From positions 671,407-735,406 of the forward strand of contig NZ_CP017834.1 of assembly GCF_001907975.1 (NCBI RefSeq): DNA of 64,000 bases, written 5' to 3'. The translations under genes and the position numbers were made by a program. This DNA is from Silvanigrella aquatica. Its GTDB lineage: Bacteria > Bdellovibrionota_B > Oligoflexia > Silvanigrellales > Silvanigrellaceae. The notes below the pieces were generated by a model. It did no database searches. It saw only the letters and a program-made list of their open reading frames with translations, and had not been told where the DNA came from. The stretch's first letter is position 1, and each line of letters opens with the position of its first letter. Positions 43,656-52,611 of this stretch are shown piece by piece.

Positions 43656-44063
43656 TTATTTTTTAAATAATCTTACAGAATCAACAACATTTCCTTTATT
43701 GTCTACTTTTAGAAGGCGTAAAAATCCGCTGGCTTCATCTGACAAATTATGAACAACTTCAAATTGACTGTTTTCTAGTCCATAAACAAGAGTCATACGA
43801 TTTGCAGGAACATTTTTAACATCTAATTTTCCAGAATAAGTTGCCGTTCCCATAAGAGTGCAACCTGCAACTATGCCAAGATGATTAAAGAAGCATGAGT
43901 TGGGATCTACCGTAACAGCAGCATCGCTTTGAGATGTGACGTGAAGTGTATGGGTTGACTTTCCAATAACATAATCACTTTCCCATTTTGAATGTACAGG
44001 TAAGTTGTGTGCAAAAATGGAAGTAGACATTAACATTAAAGAGGCAACAGCAATTTTTTTCAT
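43656..44063 (-). CDS. Small secreted protein, unknown function
   Basis: A 135-residue protein with a clear signal peptide (cleavage after SIFA). The mature part is beta-rich with two cysteines (NSCFFNHLGIVAGCTLMG) that could pair, and it has the look of a small periplasmic beta-sandwich. I recognise no family. AAGGAG lies just before the start. It ends 3 bases from the broken gene on the other strand. Confidence 0.68.
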   Translation of the reverse strand: MKKIAVASLMLMSTSIFAHNLPVHSKWESDYVIGKSTHTLHVTSQSDAAVTVDPNSCFFNHLGIVAGCTLMGTATYSGKLDVKNVPANRMTLVYGLENSQFEVVHNLSDEASGFLRLLKVDNKGNVVDSVRLFKK

Positions 44064-44436
44064 ATATATCTCCTTAAGAATATATTATTTAGTTAACAGG
44101 AATTTATGTAGGGTTGATAATTGAAATATTTTTTGAAGTCAATTATTTGTTGTGTTGTCTAAAAATGTGAATATTATGGTTATGGAATATTAAATGGAAA
44201 TATTATTTTACTTATGTTTCTATTGTTTTTTAAAGAAAATAGGATTAAAAATAAAATACTTATTTTCGAATATCTAAATCCTGTTTTAAAGATATAGTTT
44301 AAAACTTTATTTTATTGTTAAAATTTTTTTGTTTCAAAAATGAGACATAATTTAAAATAAAAAAAAGACAAATAATCGTTTCTATTTATTTGCCTAAAAA
44401 AATGTGGAATGATTTTTTAATAGTTCATTTTTTTAT
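44064..44436. other. Intergenic region with one terminator
   Basis: A 373-base AT-rich stretch. It should carry the promoter of the secreted protein (44063). The only clear element is the terminator at 44359-44394, which belongs to the truncated gene next to it. Confidence 0.5.
44359..44394 (-). terminator. Rho-independent terminator behind a truncated gene
   Basis: On the minus strand GGCAAATAA (44386-44394) and TTATTTGTC (44367-44375) form a 9-bp stem with one G-T pair, then a run of eight Ts. It follows the stop codon at 44437 by about 40 bases. Confidence 0.75.
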
Positions 44437-44676
44437 TTAATTTAATCCAGCTATTTTCTTTAGTATTATCTTTTGTTGAATTGTCTCTCTGTCAATAGAA
44501 TAAAATCGATAATTTGTATTTTCTACAGCGACTGTAGTTATGAGTCTGTCTTCAAGGAGTTCAACGAATTTAGCTTTTCCAGATTGTTTAGAAGGGGATA
44601 TTTTAGTACAGGATTCTTCATTATTAACAATAAAACATGTATTAGTATCGTGCTCAACGGTAACGAAGTCTTGATA
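44437..44676 (-). pseudogene. 5'-truncated gene remnant
   Basis: An open frame of 79 codons with protein-like content (NTCFIVNNEESCTKIS, GKAKFVELLEDRLITT, YRFYSIDRETIQQK) that has no ATG, GTG or TTG near its 5' end and begins right after a stop codon at 44677. It lies 25 bases from the end of the Cache-domain gene and is followed by a good terminator. The simplest reading is a real gene whose 5' part was deleted. The opposite-strand open frame at 44473-44685 is its shadow. Confidence 0.5.
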
Positions 44677-44701
44677 TTATTTTAATAATTAATTGTCAGA
44701 T

Positions 44702-45226
44702 TTACTTAGTTTGATATAATCCCGAACCTAGCATCCAAGTGTCATCCACTTTTAAGACGAATCCCATTTTATATTCCGTCTTTTTTGATTTAGGATTTAT
44801 CCAGTTGTATTTTACCCAATGATTTTTTTCTGTGCTCGCTTGAATCAGTCTTTTCGTAATATATTGGCCATCACTGTCCTTTAAATTCATTAAATTTAAT
44901 CCCACTAAATTGGGCTTATTGCCATGAGCTAAGATTGTGCCTTTGTAATCAAAAGCATAGATATAGAGTTCCCCTTTTTTACCTCTTTTGAAACTGCCAT
45001 TGGGATTCATGAATTCTTTCAAAGCCCCTTCTTTTCCATTTTCTATTGCAAAATTTACAGCGCTTTGAACAAATTCTTCCACATCTTTTGTGGTAAATTG
45101 ATCTTTTGTTTCATTTGAAATGAGATCGAGGTTATTTATATTTTTTTCTTCAGAAAATACTTTATTTTGGTATGTGAAAAATAATGGCATAAAAAAAATT
45201 GAAAATAGAAACATTTTGAAGATCAT
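44702..45226 (-). CDS. Periplasmic single-Cache-domain protein
   Basis: A 174-residue exported protein with a signal peptide (about residues 1-26) and one sCache_2-type sensor domain: VQSAVNFAIENGKEGALKEF, LYIYAFDYKGTILAHGNKPN, LVGLNLMNLKDSDGQ and WMLGSGLYQTK. These domains bind small ligands such as carboxylates and are usually the extracellular part of chemoreceptors or kinases; here the domain stands alone with no membrane anchor after it, so it would be a free periplasmic binding protein. It follows miaB with a 44-base gap. Confidence 0.88.
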   Translation of the reverse strand: MIFKMFLFSIFFMPLFFTYQNKVFSEEKNINNLDLISNETKDQFTTKDVEEFVQSAVNFAIENGKEGALKEFMNPNGSFKRGKKGELYIYAFDYKGTILAHGNKPNLVGLNLMNLKDSDGQYITKRLIQASTEKNHWVKYNWINPKSKKTEYKMGFVLKVDDTWMLGSGLYQTK

Positions 45227-45270
45227 AGGATTCTCCTAAATATCATATTTTCAATTATTATAACTAAACT

Positions 45271-46806
45271 TTAAACCAAATGTCCTTCAAGTGCGGTTAA
45301 ATTCGCTCCTATTATTTTGACTGGGATTAGCTTTCCAATGAGATTCCGAGGTGATTGGACTTTTACCAAACGTCCTTCATAGCTTCGGCCATACCAGCTG
45401 TTTTCTTCTTTTCTATTTTTATAGAGCACAAGAACTTCACGTATTTTTCCAATTTCAGCTCTGTTTTGGCGCTCCGTTTCTTTTCTTTGAAACTCCAGAA
45501 GAGTTTGTAAACGACGATCTTTAATGTCCTCAGGGACTTGATCTTTAAATCGTGTTGCGGGTGTTCCTTTACGAATGGAATATTTAAAGGCAAAAATGAA
45601 TGCATATTGCATTTCTTGGACAAGGCTTAAAGTGTCTTCAAAATCCTGCTCAGTTTCTCCTGGAAAACCCACAATGATATCTGTGCTGAACGCGATTTCT
45701 GGTCGAACATCGCGGATCCATTTCACGCGTTCAAAATATTCAGCACGAGTGTATTGGCGATTCATGCGATCGAGCATGTGATCGCTTCCCGATTGTACGG
45801 CAAGGTGAAAGGAGTTTGTTACCTTAGGTAAATCGGCAAAGGCCTTCGCTAAAGCGGGAGTAAAGTCGTGGGGATTTGAAGTGGTAAATCGAATTCTTTC
45901 TACTTCGGGAACGCTGCTTACTGTGTAAAGTAAGTCAGCAAAAGGTAATTTTCCGTTGGAGGAATGAATATCGGGGGCACCAATAAGATCGAGTCCATAG
46001 GAATTGACGTTTTGCCCTAGCAAAATAATTTCTTTTACGCCTTTTTGAACTAAGAAATTGACCTCATCCAAAATCTCTTTTTCAGGACGGCTTTTCTCAC
46101 GACCGCGTGTATACGGAACAACGCAAAAAGTACAAAAATTGTTACATCCTTTGATGATATTCACGTAACGAGTGACTTCATTTTTATTTTCGTCGTAATA
46201 AGGAGGAACAACATCAATAGGTATGGAGTAACCTTCCTCTTTTGCATCAAATTTTGTTATGACCATGGGAGCTGCTTTATTCGTAGAATAGCTTTCACTC
46301 ACTTTTTTATCAACTTCCGATTTTTCAATGACTTTTTCAAGCAGATTGGGAAGATCTTCAATTTGATCGGGGCCAAAAATGATATCAATATAAGGCACTT
46401 CTTTTGCTAAAGCTTGAGACTCTGCTTGAGCCACGCATCCCGATACTGCGATGATTAAATGTGGATTTTCTTCTTTTAATGGACGCAGTTCACCTAGGCG
46501 ACTGACCACTTTGTGGCGTGCTTTTTCACGAATATGGCAAGTATTTAGCAAGATAAAATCAGCATCTTGAGCTAATTCGGTAGGACGATAATTTAAACGG
46601 CCTAATAAACCTAGCATGCGCTCGGAATCGGCCACATTCATTTGGCATCCCCAAGTTTGAATGTAAACCTTTTTTAAATATGCTTCATTTTTTTCACCCA
46701 CATTTGGATATTCAACCTGTGGTTTAGGTATGTATTTTGCAAAAAGCTCTTGTGGGCTAATTGCGGGTGTGGAGTCCAAAGGAGTTTTTTTTGTATATCC
46801 AAACAT
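45271..46806 (-). CDS. miaB: tRNA-2-methylthio-N6-dimethylallyladenosine synthase MiaB
   Basis: Adds the 2-methylthio group to i6A37 of tRNAs that read U-starting codons. The 511-residue protein has the UPF0004 domain (TWGCQMNVADSER, NTCHIREKA, SGCVAQAE with three cluster cysteines), the radical SAM domain with GCNNFCTFCVVPYTRGREKSR-type cluster binding, and the C-terminal TRAM domain. About 50 residues precede the usual start and are Pro/Lys-rich. It lies downstream of ffh on the same strand. Confidence 0.96.
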   Translation of the reverse strand: MFGYTKKTPLDSTPAISPQELFAKYIPKPQVEYPNVGEKNEAYLKKVYIQTWGCQMNVADSERMLGLLGRLNYRPTELAQDADFILLNTCHIREKARHKVVSRLGELRPLKEENPHLIIAVSGCVAQAESQALAKEVPYIDIIFGPDQIEDLPNLLEKVIEKSEVDKKVSESYSTNKAAPMVITKFDAKEEGYSIPIDVVPPYYDENKNEVTRYVNIIKGCNNFCTFCVVPYTRGREKSRPEKEILDEVNFLVQKGVKEIILLGQNVNSYGLDLIGAPDIHSSNGKLPFADLLYTVSSVPEVERIRFTTSNPHDFTPALAKAFADLPKVTNSFHLAVQSGSDHMLDRMNRQYTRAEYFERVKWIRDVRPEIAFSTDIIVGFPGETEQDFEDTLSLVQEMQYAFIFAFKYSIRKGTPATRFKDQVPEDIKDRRLQTLLEFQRKETERQNRAEIGKIREVLVLYKNRKEENSWYGRSYEGRLVKVQSPRNLIGKLIPVKIIGANLTALEGHLV

Positions 46807-46839
46807 GGATGATTTCCTATCTAAAGTAACTATGACAAT

Positions 46840-48453
46840 TTAGCGTTTTTTTTGTTTCTTTAATTTTTCTTCTTTTTTTCTTTTTTTCATGCGGTTTAAT
46901 TCCGCAAGATCCGCAGCGCTCATAGCTCCACCGCCGCCCATTCCTCCGGGCATAGCAGGCATACTGCCACCGCCAAACATGTTACCGAGAGCGCCCATGC
47001 CTCCAGGCATGCCGGGCATCCCGCCGCCACCGCCCATCATTTTTGCGACTTTAGCCATTTTTGCCATTTGATTGAGTTGACTTAATCCGGGGATTTTAGA
47101 CATCATCCCGCCGCCCAAACCAAGTCCACTCATCATTTGCATCATTTGACGCATTTGCATAAACTGTTCAACTAAGTCTTTCACTTCTTTTTCGCTGTGG
47201 GCAGAGCCTTTAGCAATACGTGCCATGCGGCTGCGGGCGCTTTGTGATTTTTGGATGAGAAGAAGATCGGGATTTTCTCTTTCCTTTTTTGTCATGGATT
47301 GAACGATAGAACCCTTACGAGAAATATCTTTATCGTTGACTTTGTTCATATCATTTTCAGAGATTTGCGAGGCCAAAGGAGTTTTAGCAAGGACATCTTT
47401 AATAGGTCCCATTTTTCCAATGGTACCAATCATTTCAAGGAAATCATTAAAGTCAAAATGACCTTCCATCATGCGATTTGCACTTTTTTCAGCATGATCC
47501 ATGTCGATGGCTTTGGTAAAGTCATCCATTAGACCGACCACATCGCCCATGCCTAAAATACGACCCGCCATACCTTCAGGACGAAACTCTTCAAGTTTGT
47601 CTAGAGATTCTCCTGTGCCGGCAAATAAAATGCTTTTTCCAGTAACTTTTTTTACGGAAAGTGCAGCTCCTCCACGAGTATCACCATCTAATTTTGTTAA
47701 AATGACACCTGTTAAATTAAGGCGCATGTCAAATGCTGAAGCGGTGCGCACGGCATCTTGACCAATCATAGAGTCGATGACGAGTAAGATGTTTTGAGGT
47801 TGAACTGCTGATCTTACAGATTCCAGTTCGGTCATGAGATTGTTATCGATAGCAAGGCGACCTGCGGTATCGATAATAACGAGATCGAGCCATTCGGAGC
47901 GCGCAAATTCAATTCCTTTTTGCGCAATTTCAACAGCATCATTAGTGTCAAGTGTAAAGACAGGGACGTTTATTTTATCCCCTAATATTTTTAATTGATC
48001 GCGCGCCGCAGGACGATACACATCGGCAGCCACAAGCAAGGGGCGCATTTTATGACGTTCTGCCAAGAGTTTTGCCAGTTTAGCAGCATGAGTTGTTTTG
48101 CCGGCACCTTGTAAGCCTACAAGTAATATAACTGTAGGTCCTTTGGTATTTTTAATGATTTCAGTTTGATTGCCACCCAAGAATTCAACGAGTTCATCGT
48201 GACAGGTTTTAGTGAAATGATCACCCGCTGAAACTTTAAGACCCGATTTTGCTTTTAAAGTAACCACTTCATCAAGTGCTTTTTGACGAATATTTTCAAG
48301 AAATTGTTTAGTTACTTTGAGATCTACATCGGCGTCCAGGAGCGATCTTTTAATCGCATCTAGAGCCGGAGAAATGTTTTCATCTGTGAGGCGTGCTTGC
48401 CCTTTAAGCTTAAGGGTCGCATCTTTAAATCCTTGGGTGACTAAGTCAAACAT
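46840..48453 (-). CDS. ffh: Signal recognition particle protein Ffh
   Basis: The GTPase that, with 4.5S RNA, brings membrane proteins to FtsY and SecYEG. I start at ATG 48453 (MFDLVTQGF, AAAGG upstream) because the family begins there; an earlier ATG at 48549 would add 32 unrelated residues. NG-domain motifs are GLQGAGKTTHAAKLA, DTAGR and TKLDGDTRGG. The M domain (from about residue 330) has the Met-rich RNA/signal-binding helices. The C-terminus is extended by about 90 residues of Gly/Met/Pro repeats (MPGMPGGMG-type) and a Lys-rich tail, longer than in E. coli. Total 537 residues. Confidence 0.96.
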   Translation of the reverse strand: MFDLVTQGFKDATLKLKGQARLTDENISPALDAIKRSLLDADVDLKVTKQFLENIRQKALDEVVTLKAKSGLKVSAGDHFTKTCHDELVEFLGGNQTEIIKNTKGPTVILLVGLQGAGKTTHAAKLAKLLAERHKMRPLLVAADVYRPAARDQLKILGDKINVPVFTLDTNDAVEIAQKGIEFARSEWLDLVIIDTAGRLAIDNNLMTELESVRSAVQPQNILLVIDSMIGQDAVRTASAFDMRLNLTGVILTKLDGDTRGGAALSVKKVTGKSILFAGTGESLDKLEEFRPEGMAGRILGMGDVVGLMDDFTKAIDMDHAEKSANRMMEGHFDFNDFLEMIGTIGKMGPIKDVLAKTPLASQISENDMNKVNDKDISRKGSIVQSMTKKERENPDLLLIQKSQSARSRMARIAKGSAHSEKEVKDLVEQFMQMRQMMQMMSGLGLGGGMMSKIPGLSQLNQMAKMAKVAKMMGGGGGMPGMPGGMGALGNMFGGGSMPAMPGGMGGGGAMSAADLAELNRMKKRKKEEKLKKQKKR

Positions 48454-48653
48454 GTTGTAACCTTTCCACAAAAAATCAACTCCAAACGAGTTTCTATAAC
48501 CCCCAAAATAGCCTAAGGTCAATGTAAAACACCATCGGTCTGATACCAAGTCATTTGTAAGAAGATAGATTTATTTAGACTGGTAGCTTACAAAAGACTC
48601 TGGTATTCAAAGCAAGTGCATCAATAACAACGCACGGATTAAGGAGATGATTT

Positions 48654-49598
48654 ATGGCTGACGTTGTTTTTATGTTTCCTGGCCAAGGAAGCCAATCTGT
48701 TGGGATGGGCAAAGATTTTTTCGAACAATTTCAGGAAGTGAAACAAACTTTTGAAGAAGCTTCTGACATATTAGGCTTCAATATGGCAAAGTTATGTTTT
48801 GAAGATTCAGAGAACAAATTAAATTTAACGGAATTTACGCAACCGACTATTTTAACGTTAAGTACAGCTCTTTTTAGAGTTTTAGAAAAACGGGCTTCTG
48901 CTAAATCCACTTTGGTCGCAGGTCATAGCCTCGGAGAATATTCTGCTCTGGTTTCATTAGGAGCTCTGTCTTTTTCCGATGCCCTTAAAGCGGTGCATTT
49001 TAGAGGCCAAGCTATGCAAAGGGCTGTTCCTGTCGGAGTGGGAGCTATGGCTGCTTATTTAGGCAATGCAGGGCAGAGTGTTCCCAACATTTGTAAAGAA
49101 GTTTCAACAAACAATGCTGTGGTGGAAGTGGTCAATTTCAATTCACCAGGACAATTGGTGTTAAGTGGTCACAAGGTTGCTGTGGAAAAAGCATGCGAAG
49201 TGATAGCGGAGAAAAAACTTGGTAAAGCCAAAACATTACCTGTAAGTGCTCCTTTTCATTCTTTTTTAATGCAACCCGCAGCAGAAGAAATGAAAGATTT
49301 TTTGTCAAATACAAAATTACACTCATTTGCTGGGCAAATTGTTGCAAATGTTGATGCAAAAATTCATACAAATGCGACCTATTCAAAAGAAATACTTGTG
49401 AGACAAATTGCAAGTGCGGTATTATGGACGCAGTCCTTAGCGACAATTCATGATTCCTTGCCTGAAGCCCTTTGGATTGAAGTCGGACCTGGGAAAGTTC
49501 TTCAAGGTTTAGCCAAAAAAACAATCGAAAACTCCAATTGCATGGGTACGCATGATCTTGTTGCGTTGCATGCGGCATTAGAATTTTTGTTAAAATAA
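48654..49598 (+). CDS. fabD: Malonyl CoA-acyl carrier protein transacylase
   Basis: Loads malonyl groups onto ACP for fatty-acid elongation. The 314-residue protein shows FPGQGSQSVGMG at the N-terminus, the nucleophile elbow VAGHSLGEYSAL (catalytic Ser), a later SAPFHSFLMQPA with the catalytic His, and the C-terminal VGPGKVLQGLAKK. AAGGAGATGATT precedes the ATG. It is divergent from ffh and followed by map after 19 bases. Other fab genes are not in the window. Confidence 0.96.
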   Translation: MADVVFMFPGQGSQSVGMGKDFFEQFQEVKQTFEEASDILGFNMAKLCFEDSENKLNLTEFTQPTILTLSTALFRVLEKRASAKSTLVAGHSLGEYSALVSLGALSFSDALKAVHFRGQAMQRAVPVGVGAMAAYLGNAGQSVPNICKEVSTNNAVVEVVNFNSPGQLVLSGHKVAVEKACEVIAEKKLGKAKTLPVSAPFHSFLMQPAAEEMKDFLSNTKLHSFAGQIVANVDAKIHTNATYSKEILVRQIASAVLWTQSLATIHDSLPEALWIEVGPGKVLQGLAKKTIENSNCMGTHDLVALHAALEFLLK

Positions 49599-49617
49599 AA
49601 AGGGAGAGCCACTACAA

Positions 49618-50442
49618 GTGCCAAAATTAAAATCTCAAGAAGATGTATTAAAAATGCGCGAAGCAGGCAGACTTGCGGCGCTTACCCTTCGCCATGCCGG
49701 CGAAATGATAAAGCCCGGCATAAGTACTGAAGAAGTGAACCGCGCTGTGCATGACTATATTGTTTCGCATGGAGCCTACCCTAGTCCTTTAAATTATAAA
49801 GGATATCCGAAATCAGTTTGTACCAGTGTGAATGATGTGATTTGTCATGGGATACCAAGTGAAAAAGAGCTTTTAAAAGAAGGGGATATTGTTAACGTCG
49901 ATGTCACTGTTACTTTAGATGGCTACTTTGGTGATTGCTCGCGGACTTTTTATGTTGGTAATCACATTTCTGAGGAAAGTAAAAAAGTGACCGAAGTTGC
50001 TGAAGAGAGCCTTGCGCGGGGTATTGTCGCAGCGAAACATGGCAACCGCCTGGGGGATGTAGGTTGGGCCATTCAGGGGTATGCGGAAAAAGAGGGCTGT
50101 GGTGTTGTGCGTGATTTTGTTGGTCACGGTATTGGAAAAGTCTTTCATGAGCCCGATTTACAGGTTCCTCATTATGGGAGATCGGGTACCGGTCTCAAAA
50201 TTGTGCGCGGCATGATTTTTACAATTGAACCCATGATAAATGCGGGTGATTGGCGCATGAAAATGATGAAAGATGGTTGGACTGCAAAAACAGTGGATGG
50301 CAAACCTTCTGCGCAGTTTGAGCATACGATTGCCATTGTAGGAGATGGCGTCGAAATATTAACCGCGTTAGAAGATGATCCCATCGCTTTAAGAGCAAAA
50401 AAGTTAGGCGCAAATATTTTGTGGCCCGCACTCAAGGCATAA
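49618..50442 (+). CDS. map: Methionine aminopeptidase, type I
   Basis: Removes the N-terminal Met from new proteins. It starts at GTG with GGGAGAG upstream. The 274-residue protein has the five metal ligands of the pita-bread fold: Asp in VNVDVTVTLDGYFGDCSRTF (two of them), His in DFVGHGIGKVFHE, Glu in IFTIEPMIN and Glu in SAQFEHTIA. The type I form without an N-terminal zinc extension is evident. It continues the fabD transcript. Confidence 0.96.
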   Translation: MPKLKSQEDVLKMREAGRLAALTLRHAGEMIKPGISTEEVNRAVHDYIVSHGAYPSPLNYKGYPKSVCTSVNDVICHGIPSEKELLKEGDIVNVDVTVTLDGYFGDCSRTFYVGNHISEESKKVTEVAEESLARGIVAAKHGNRLGDVGWAIQGYAEKEGCGVVRDFVGHGIGKVFHEPDLQVPHYGRSGTGLKIVRGMIFTIEPMINAGDWRMKMMKDGWTAKTVDGKPSAQFEHTIAIVGDGVEILTALEDDPIALRAKKLGANILWPALKA

Positions 50443-50445
50443 AGT

Positions 50446-51129
50446 ATGTCGCAATTTTCATGTAAAGATTTTCATATTCTGAACGTCATGGCGGCTACTA
50501 TTGATGGCAAAATTGCCAGTCATAATAGGCAATCTTCCTTGGAAAGAAATTTGATGGGCATGTTGTGCTCTGAAGATTTTGAGCGCATGAGGCATGCTGT
50601 GGCTTCATGTGATGTTGTTTTTATCGGGGCGCGTAGTATGGAGTCAGAGTTGGGCGCTTTTCGCGTGTCAGAGTTGACTGCAAATAAGGCAGAGCCCGAA
50701 TGGATTGTTTTTACCCGATCAGGAAATTTTTCCTTTCAACATAAATTCTGGGGACAAAAACATATTCCAAAGAGTATTTTTTTTGTAACCTCATTCGATT
50801 TAAGTGAAGAGCCTATATTAAAAGTAGGGCAAAAAATCGAATTTTGTGGAGAAATAAATTATTATTTAGGTAACATATCGGGATTGATAAAATATCTCAT
50901 TCATAATAATAAAAAAAGATTTGCTTTATTAGGTGGTGGACAATTAAATGCGGCATTTTGGGAGCAGGGCTTGGTTCATGAATTATGGCTCACGTTAAGT
51001 CCTATTTTAATAGGAAATATTCAATCACCTTCACTAGTTTCTTCTTCGCACCTTCTTTCTAAGAAACTAGAATGTCAAAAAGTGACCCAATCAGGGGATT
51101 TTGTATTTATTAACTATAAGGTGTCTTAA
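50446..51129 (+). CDS. RibD C-terminal/DHFR-like reductase
   Basis: A 227-residue protein of the RibD_C fold, which in riboflavin synthesis reduces the pyrimidine ribosyl group with NADPH but which also occurs in stand-alone reductases of other or unknown function. Visible blocks are ILNVMAATIDGKIASHNR, VVFIGARSMESELG and the NADPH-binding FALLGGGQLNAAFWEQGLV followed by ELWLTLSPILIG. There is no deaminase domain. It starts 3 bases after map. Whether it is part of riboflavin or folate metabolism cannot be decided. Confidence 0.85.
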   Translation: MSQFSCKDFHILNVMAATIDGKIASHNRQSSLERNLMGMLCSEDFERMRHAVASCDVVFIGARSMESELGAFRVSELTANKAEPEWIVFTRSGNFSFQHKFWGQKHIPKSIFFVTSFDLSEEPILKVGQKIEFCGEINYYLGNISGLIKYLIHNNKKRFALLGGGQLNAAFWEQGLVHELWLTLSPILIGNIQSPSLVSSSHLLSKKLECQKVTQSGDFVFINYKVS

Positions 51130-51162
51130 ATACTAACTTTTAGATTGGAAAAATTCATAGAT

Positions 51163-52407
51163 ATGGAATCTATTCAGCAACAATTAAATGAAAATTCAAC
51201 TATTAAAAATGAGTTTAAATTTGGTAAAATTCATAGAATACTTTTTGTTACAAGTATTATTATAATCTGTGCCATTGGATTTATTGGTTCAGATATTTAT
51301 TTACCATCACTACCTGCGATAGCTGAATTTTATAATAAAGATGCTATTTGGTCACAAAGTACCATGACAGTGTTCTTAATTACCATGGCTATTTTTCAAA
51401 TTTTTTCGGGTTCTTTATCCGATCGTTTTGGTAGAAAGCGTGTGCTTTTTATTTGTATGATCATATTTATGCTTGCTTCCGTTGGTTGTTTTTTTTCGAG
51501 CAGTATTTATGAGCTTTTATTTTTTCGTATTTTACAAGCTATTGGGGCTTGTGGTGGCATGTCTATTGGACAAGCTATTGTCGCCGATTTATTTAATGCT
51601 CAAGATATGGCAAGAATACTTTCCATAACAATACCTCTAGTTGCTTTTTCTCCTGCTATAGCCCCTGTTTTAGGTGGTCATATTCAAACTCATTTTAATT
51701 GGCAATCTAATTTTTTGGTCTTAGCTATTTATGGTGGTATTATTATTTTTATATTAATGACTCCTATTATTCCTAATATAAAAAATAAGACAATTAAAAA
51801 TTCAACTTTTGATTTTGCTGCATTTTTAAAAATTATTTTTGATAAAAGATTTTTTGGCTATGCTTTATTTATGATGGCTTCAAATGCAACCTATTTTTCA
51901 TTTGTGGCGGCTTGCCCTTTTTTATTAAATAAATTTGGTTATTCTCCTGCTACAGTAGGCTATGCTTTTTGTGCAGCATCATTTCCTTATATGTTTGCTT
52001 CTTTTTTAGGAAGAAAACTCTCATTTTCTATGACGAGTAACCAAATCATCTTTACAGGTATATCAGTAAATATTATTGGAGGCCTTGCGCTTCTTATCAT
52101 GTATCTTTTTAATTGGCAGCATTTGTTAGCATTGATGATTCCTGTATTTATTATTACTATAGGGAATGGATTGCTCATGCCTTTTTCCTCTGCCAATGCG
52201 ATTTCTTTATTTCCTAATAATGCTGGTTTAGTTACTGGTACTTTAGGTTCATTGCAATTAACTGCTGCAGGAATAGGTACAGTCGCTATGGGATTTGTTG
52301 AAAATGGAACTTTACTTCCTCTTGGATTATTCGACTTCTTTGTGTCCTTGAGCGCGTTCTTGTACTTTTTAATTGTTTTCAAATTATTTGCATTAAAAAG
52401 AGAATGA
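51163..52407 (+). CDS. MFS multidrug exporter, Bcr/CflA (DHA1) type
   Basis: A 12-helix exporter of about 414 residues with a 25-residue polar N-terminal extension. Family marks include IGSDIYLPSLPAIAEF in helix 1, motif A GSLSDRFGRKRVLF, RILQAIGACGGMSIGQAIV and motif C SPAIAPVLGGHI. I prefer ATG 51163 to TTG 51145 because GGAAAA lies between them at a usable distance. It is the second exporter of this type here, about 35-40% alike by eye in its motif regions to the one starting at 42103. It lies 33 bases after the RibD-C gene. Confidence 0.88.
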   Translation: MESIQQQLNENSTIKNEFKFGKIHRILFVTSIIIICAIGFIGSDIYLPSLPAIAEFYNKDAIWSQSTMTVFLITMAIFQIFSGSLSDRFGRKRVLFICMIIFMLASVGCFFSSSIYELLFFRILQAIGACGGMSIGQAIVADLFNAQDMARILSITIPLVAFSPAIAPVLGGHIQTHFNWQSNFLVLAIYGGIIIFILMTPIIPNIKNKTIKNSTFDFAAFLKIIFDKRFFGYALFMMASNATYFSFVAACPFLLNKFGYSPATVGYAFCAASFPYMFASFLGRKLSFSMTSNQIIFTGISVNIIGGLALLIMYLFNWQHLLALMIPVFIITIGNGLLMPFSSANAISLFPNNAGLVTGTLGSLQLTAAGIGTVAMGFVENGTLLPLGLFDFFVSLSAFLYFLIVFKLFALKRE

Positions 52408-52611
52408 ATTGCTTTAAATATTAGCATATAGTTTACTATTTTTGGTAAGTGAAAAAAAATTAATAATGTTGACTAATTTAAATAGGTTTGCTATTTAAGC
52501 AATTTATAAAATCATATTTATTCTGATTTTATAAAGTATAATAAATTTAGAGATTATTTTATTAAATTAGACTTTTAATTTTAAATGCTTCAGTTTTGAG
52601 ATTCTGACTAT

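Noticed and set aside
44473-44685. 70-codon plus-strand open frame
   Set aside because: It is the opposite strand of a better coding-like remnant that is followed by a terminator; its own sequence is Cys/Phe/Ser-rich noise.
46889-47071. Pro/Met-rich plus-strand open frame
   Set aside because: It is the antisense of the Gly/Met repeat tail of ffh.
48454-48549. 32-residue N-terminal extension of Ffh
   Set aside because: The residues do not resemble Ffh, and the family start MFDLVTQGF has its own RBS.
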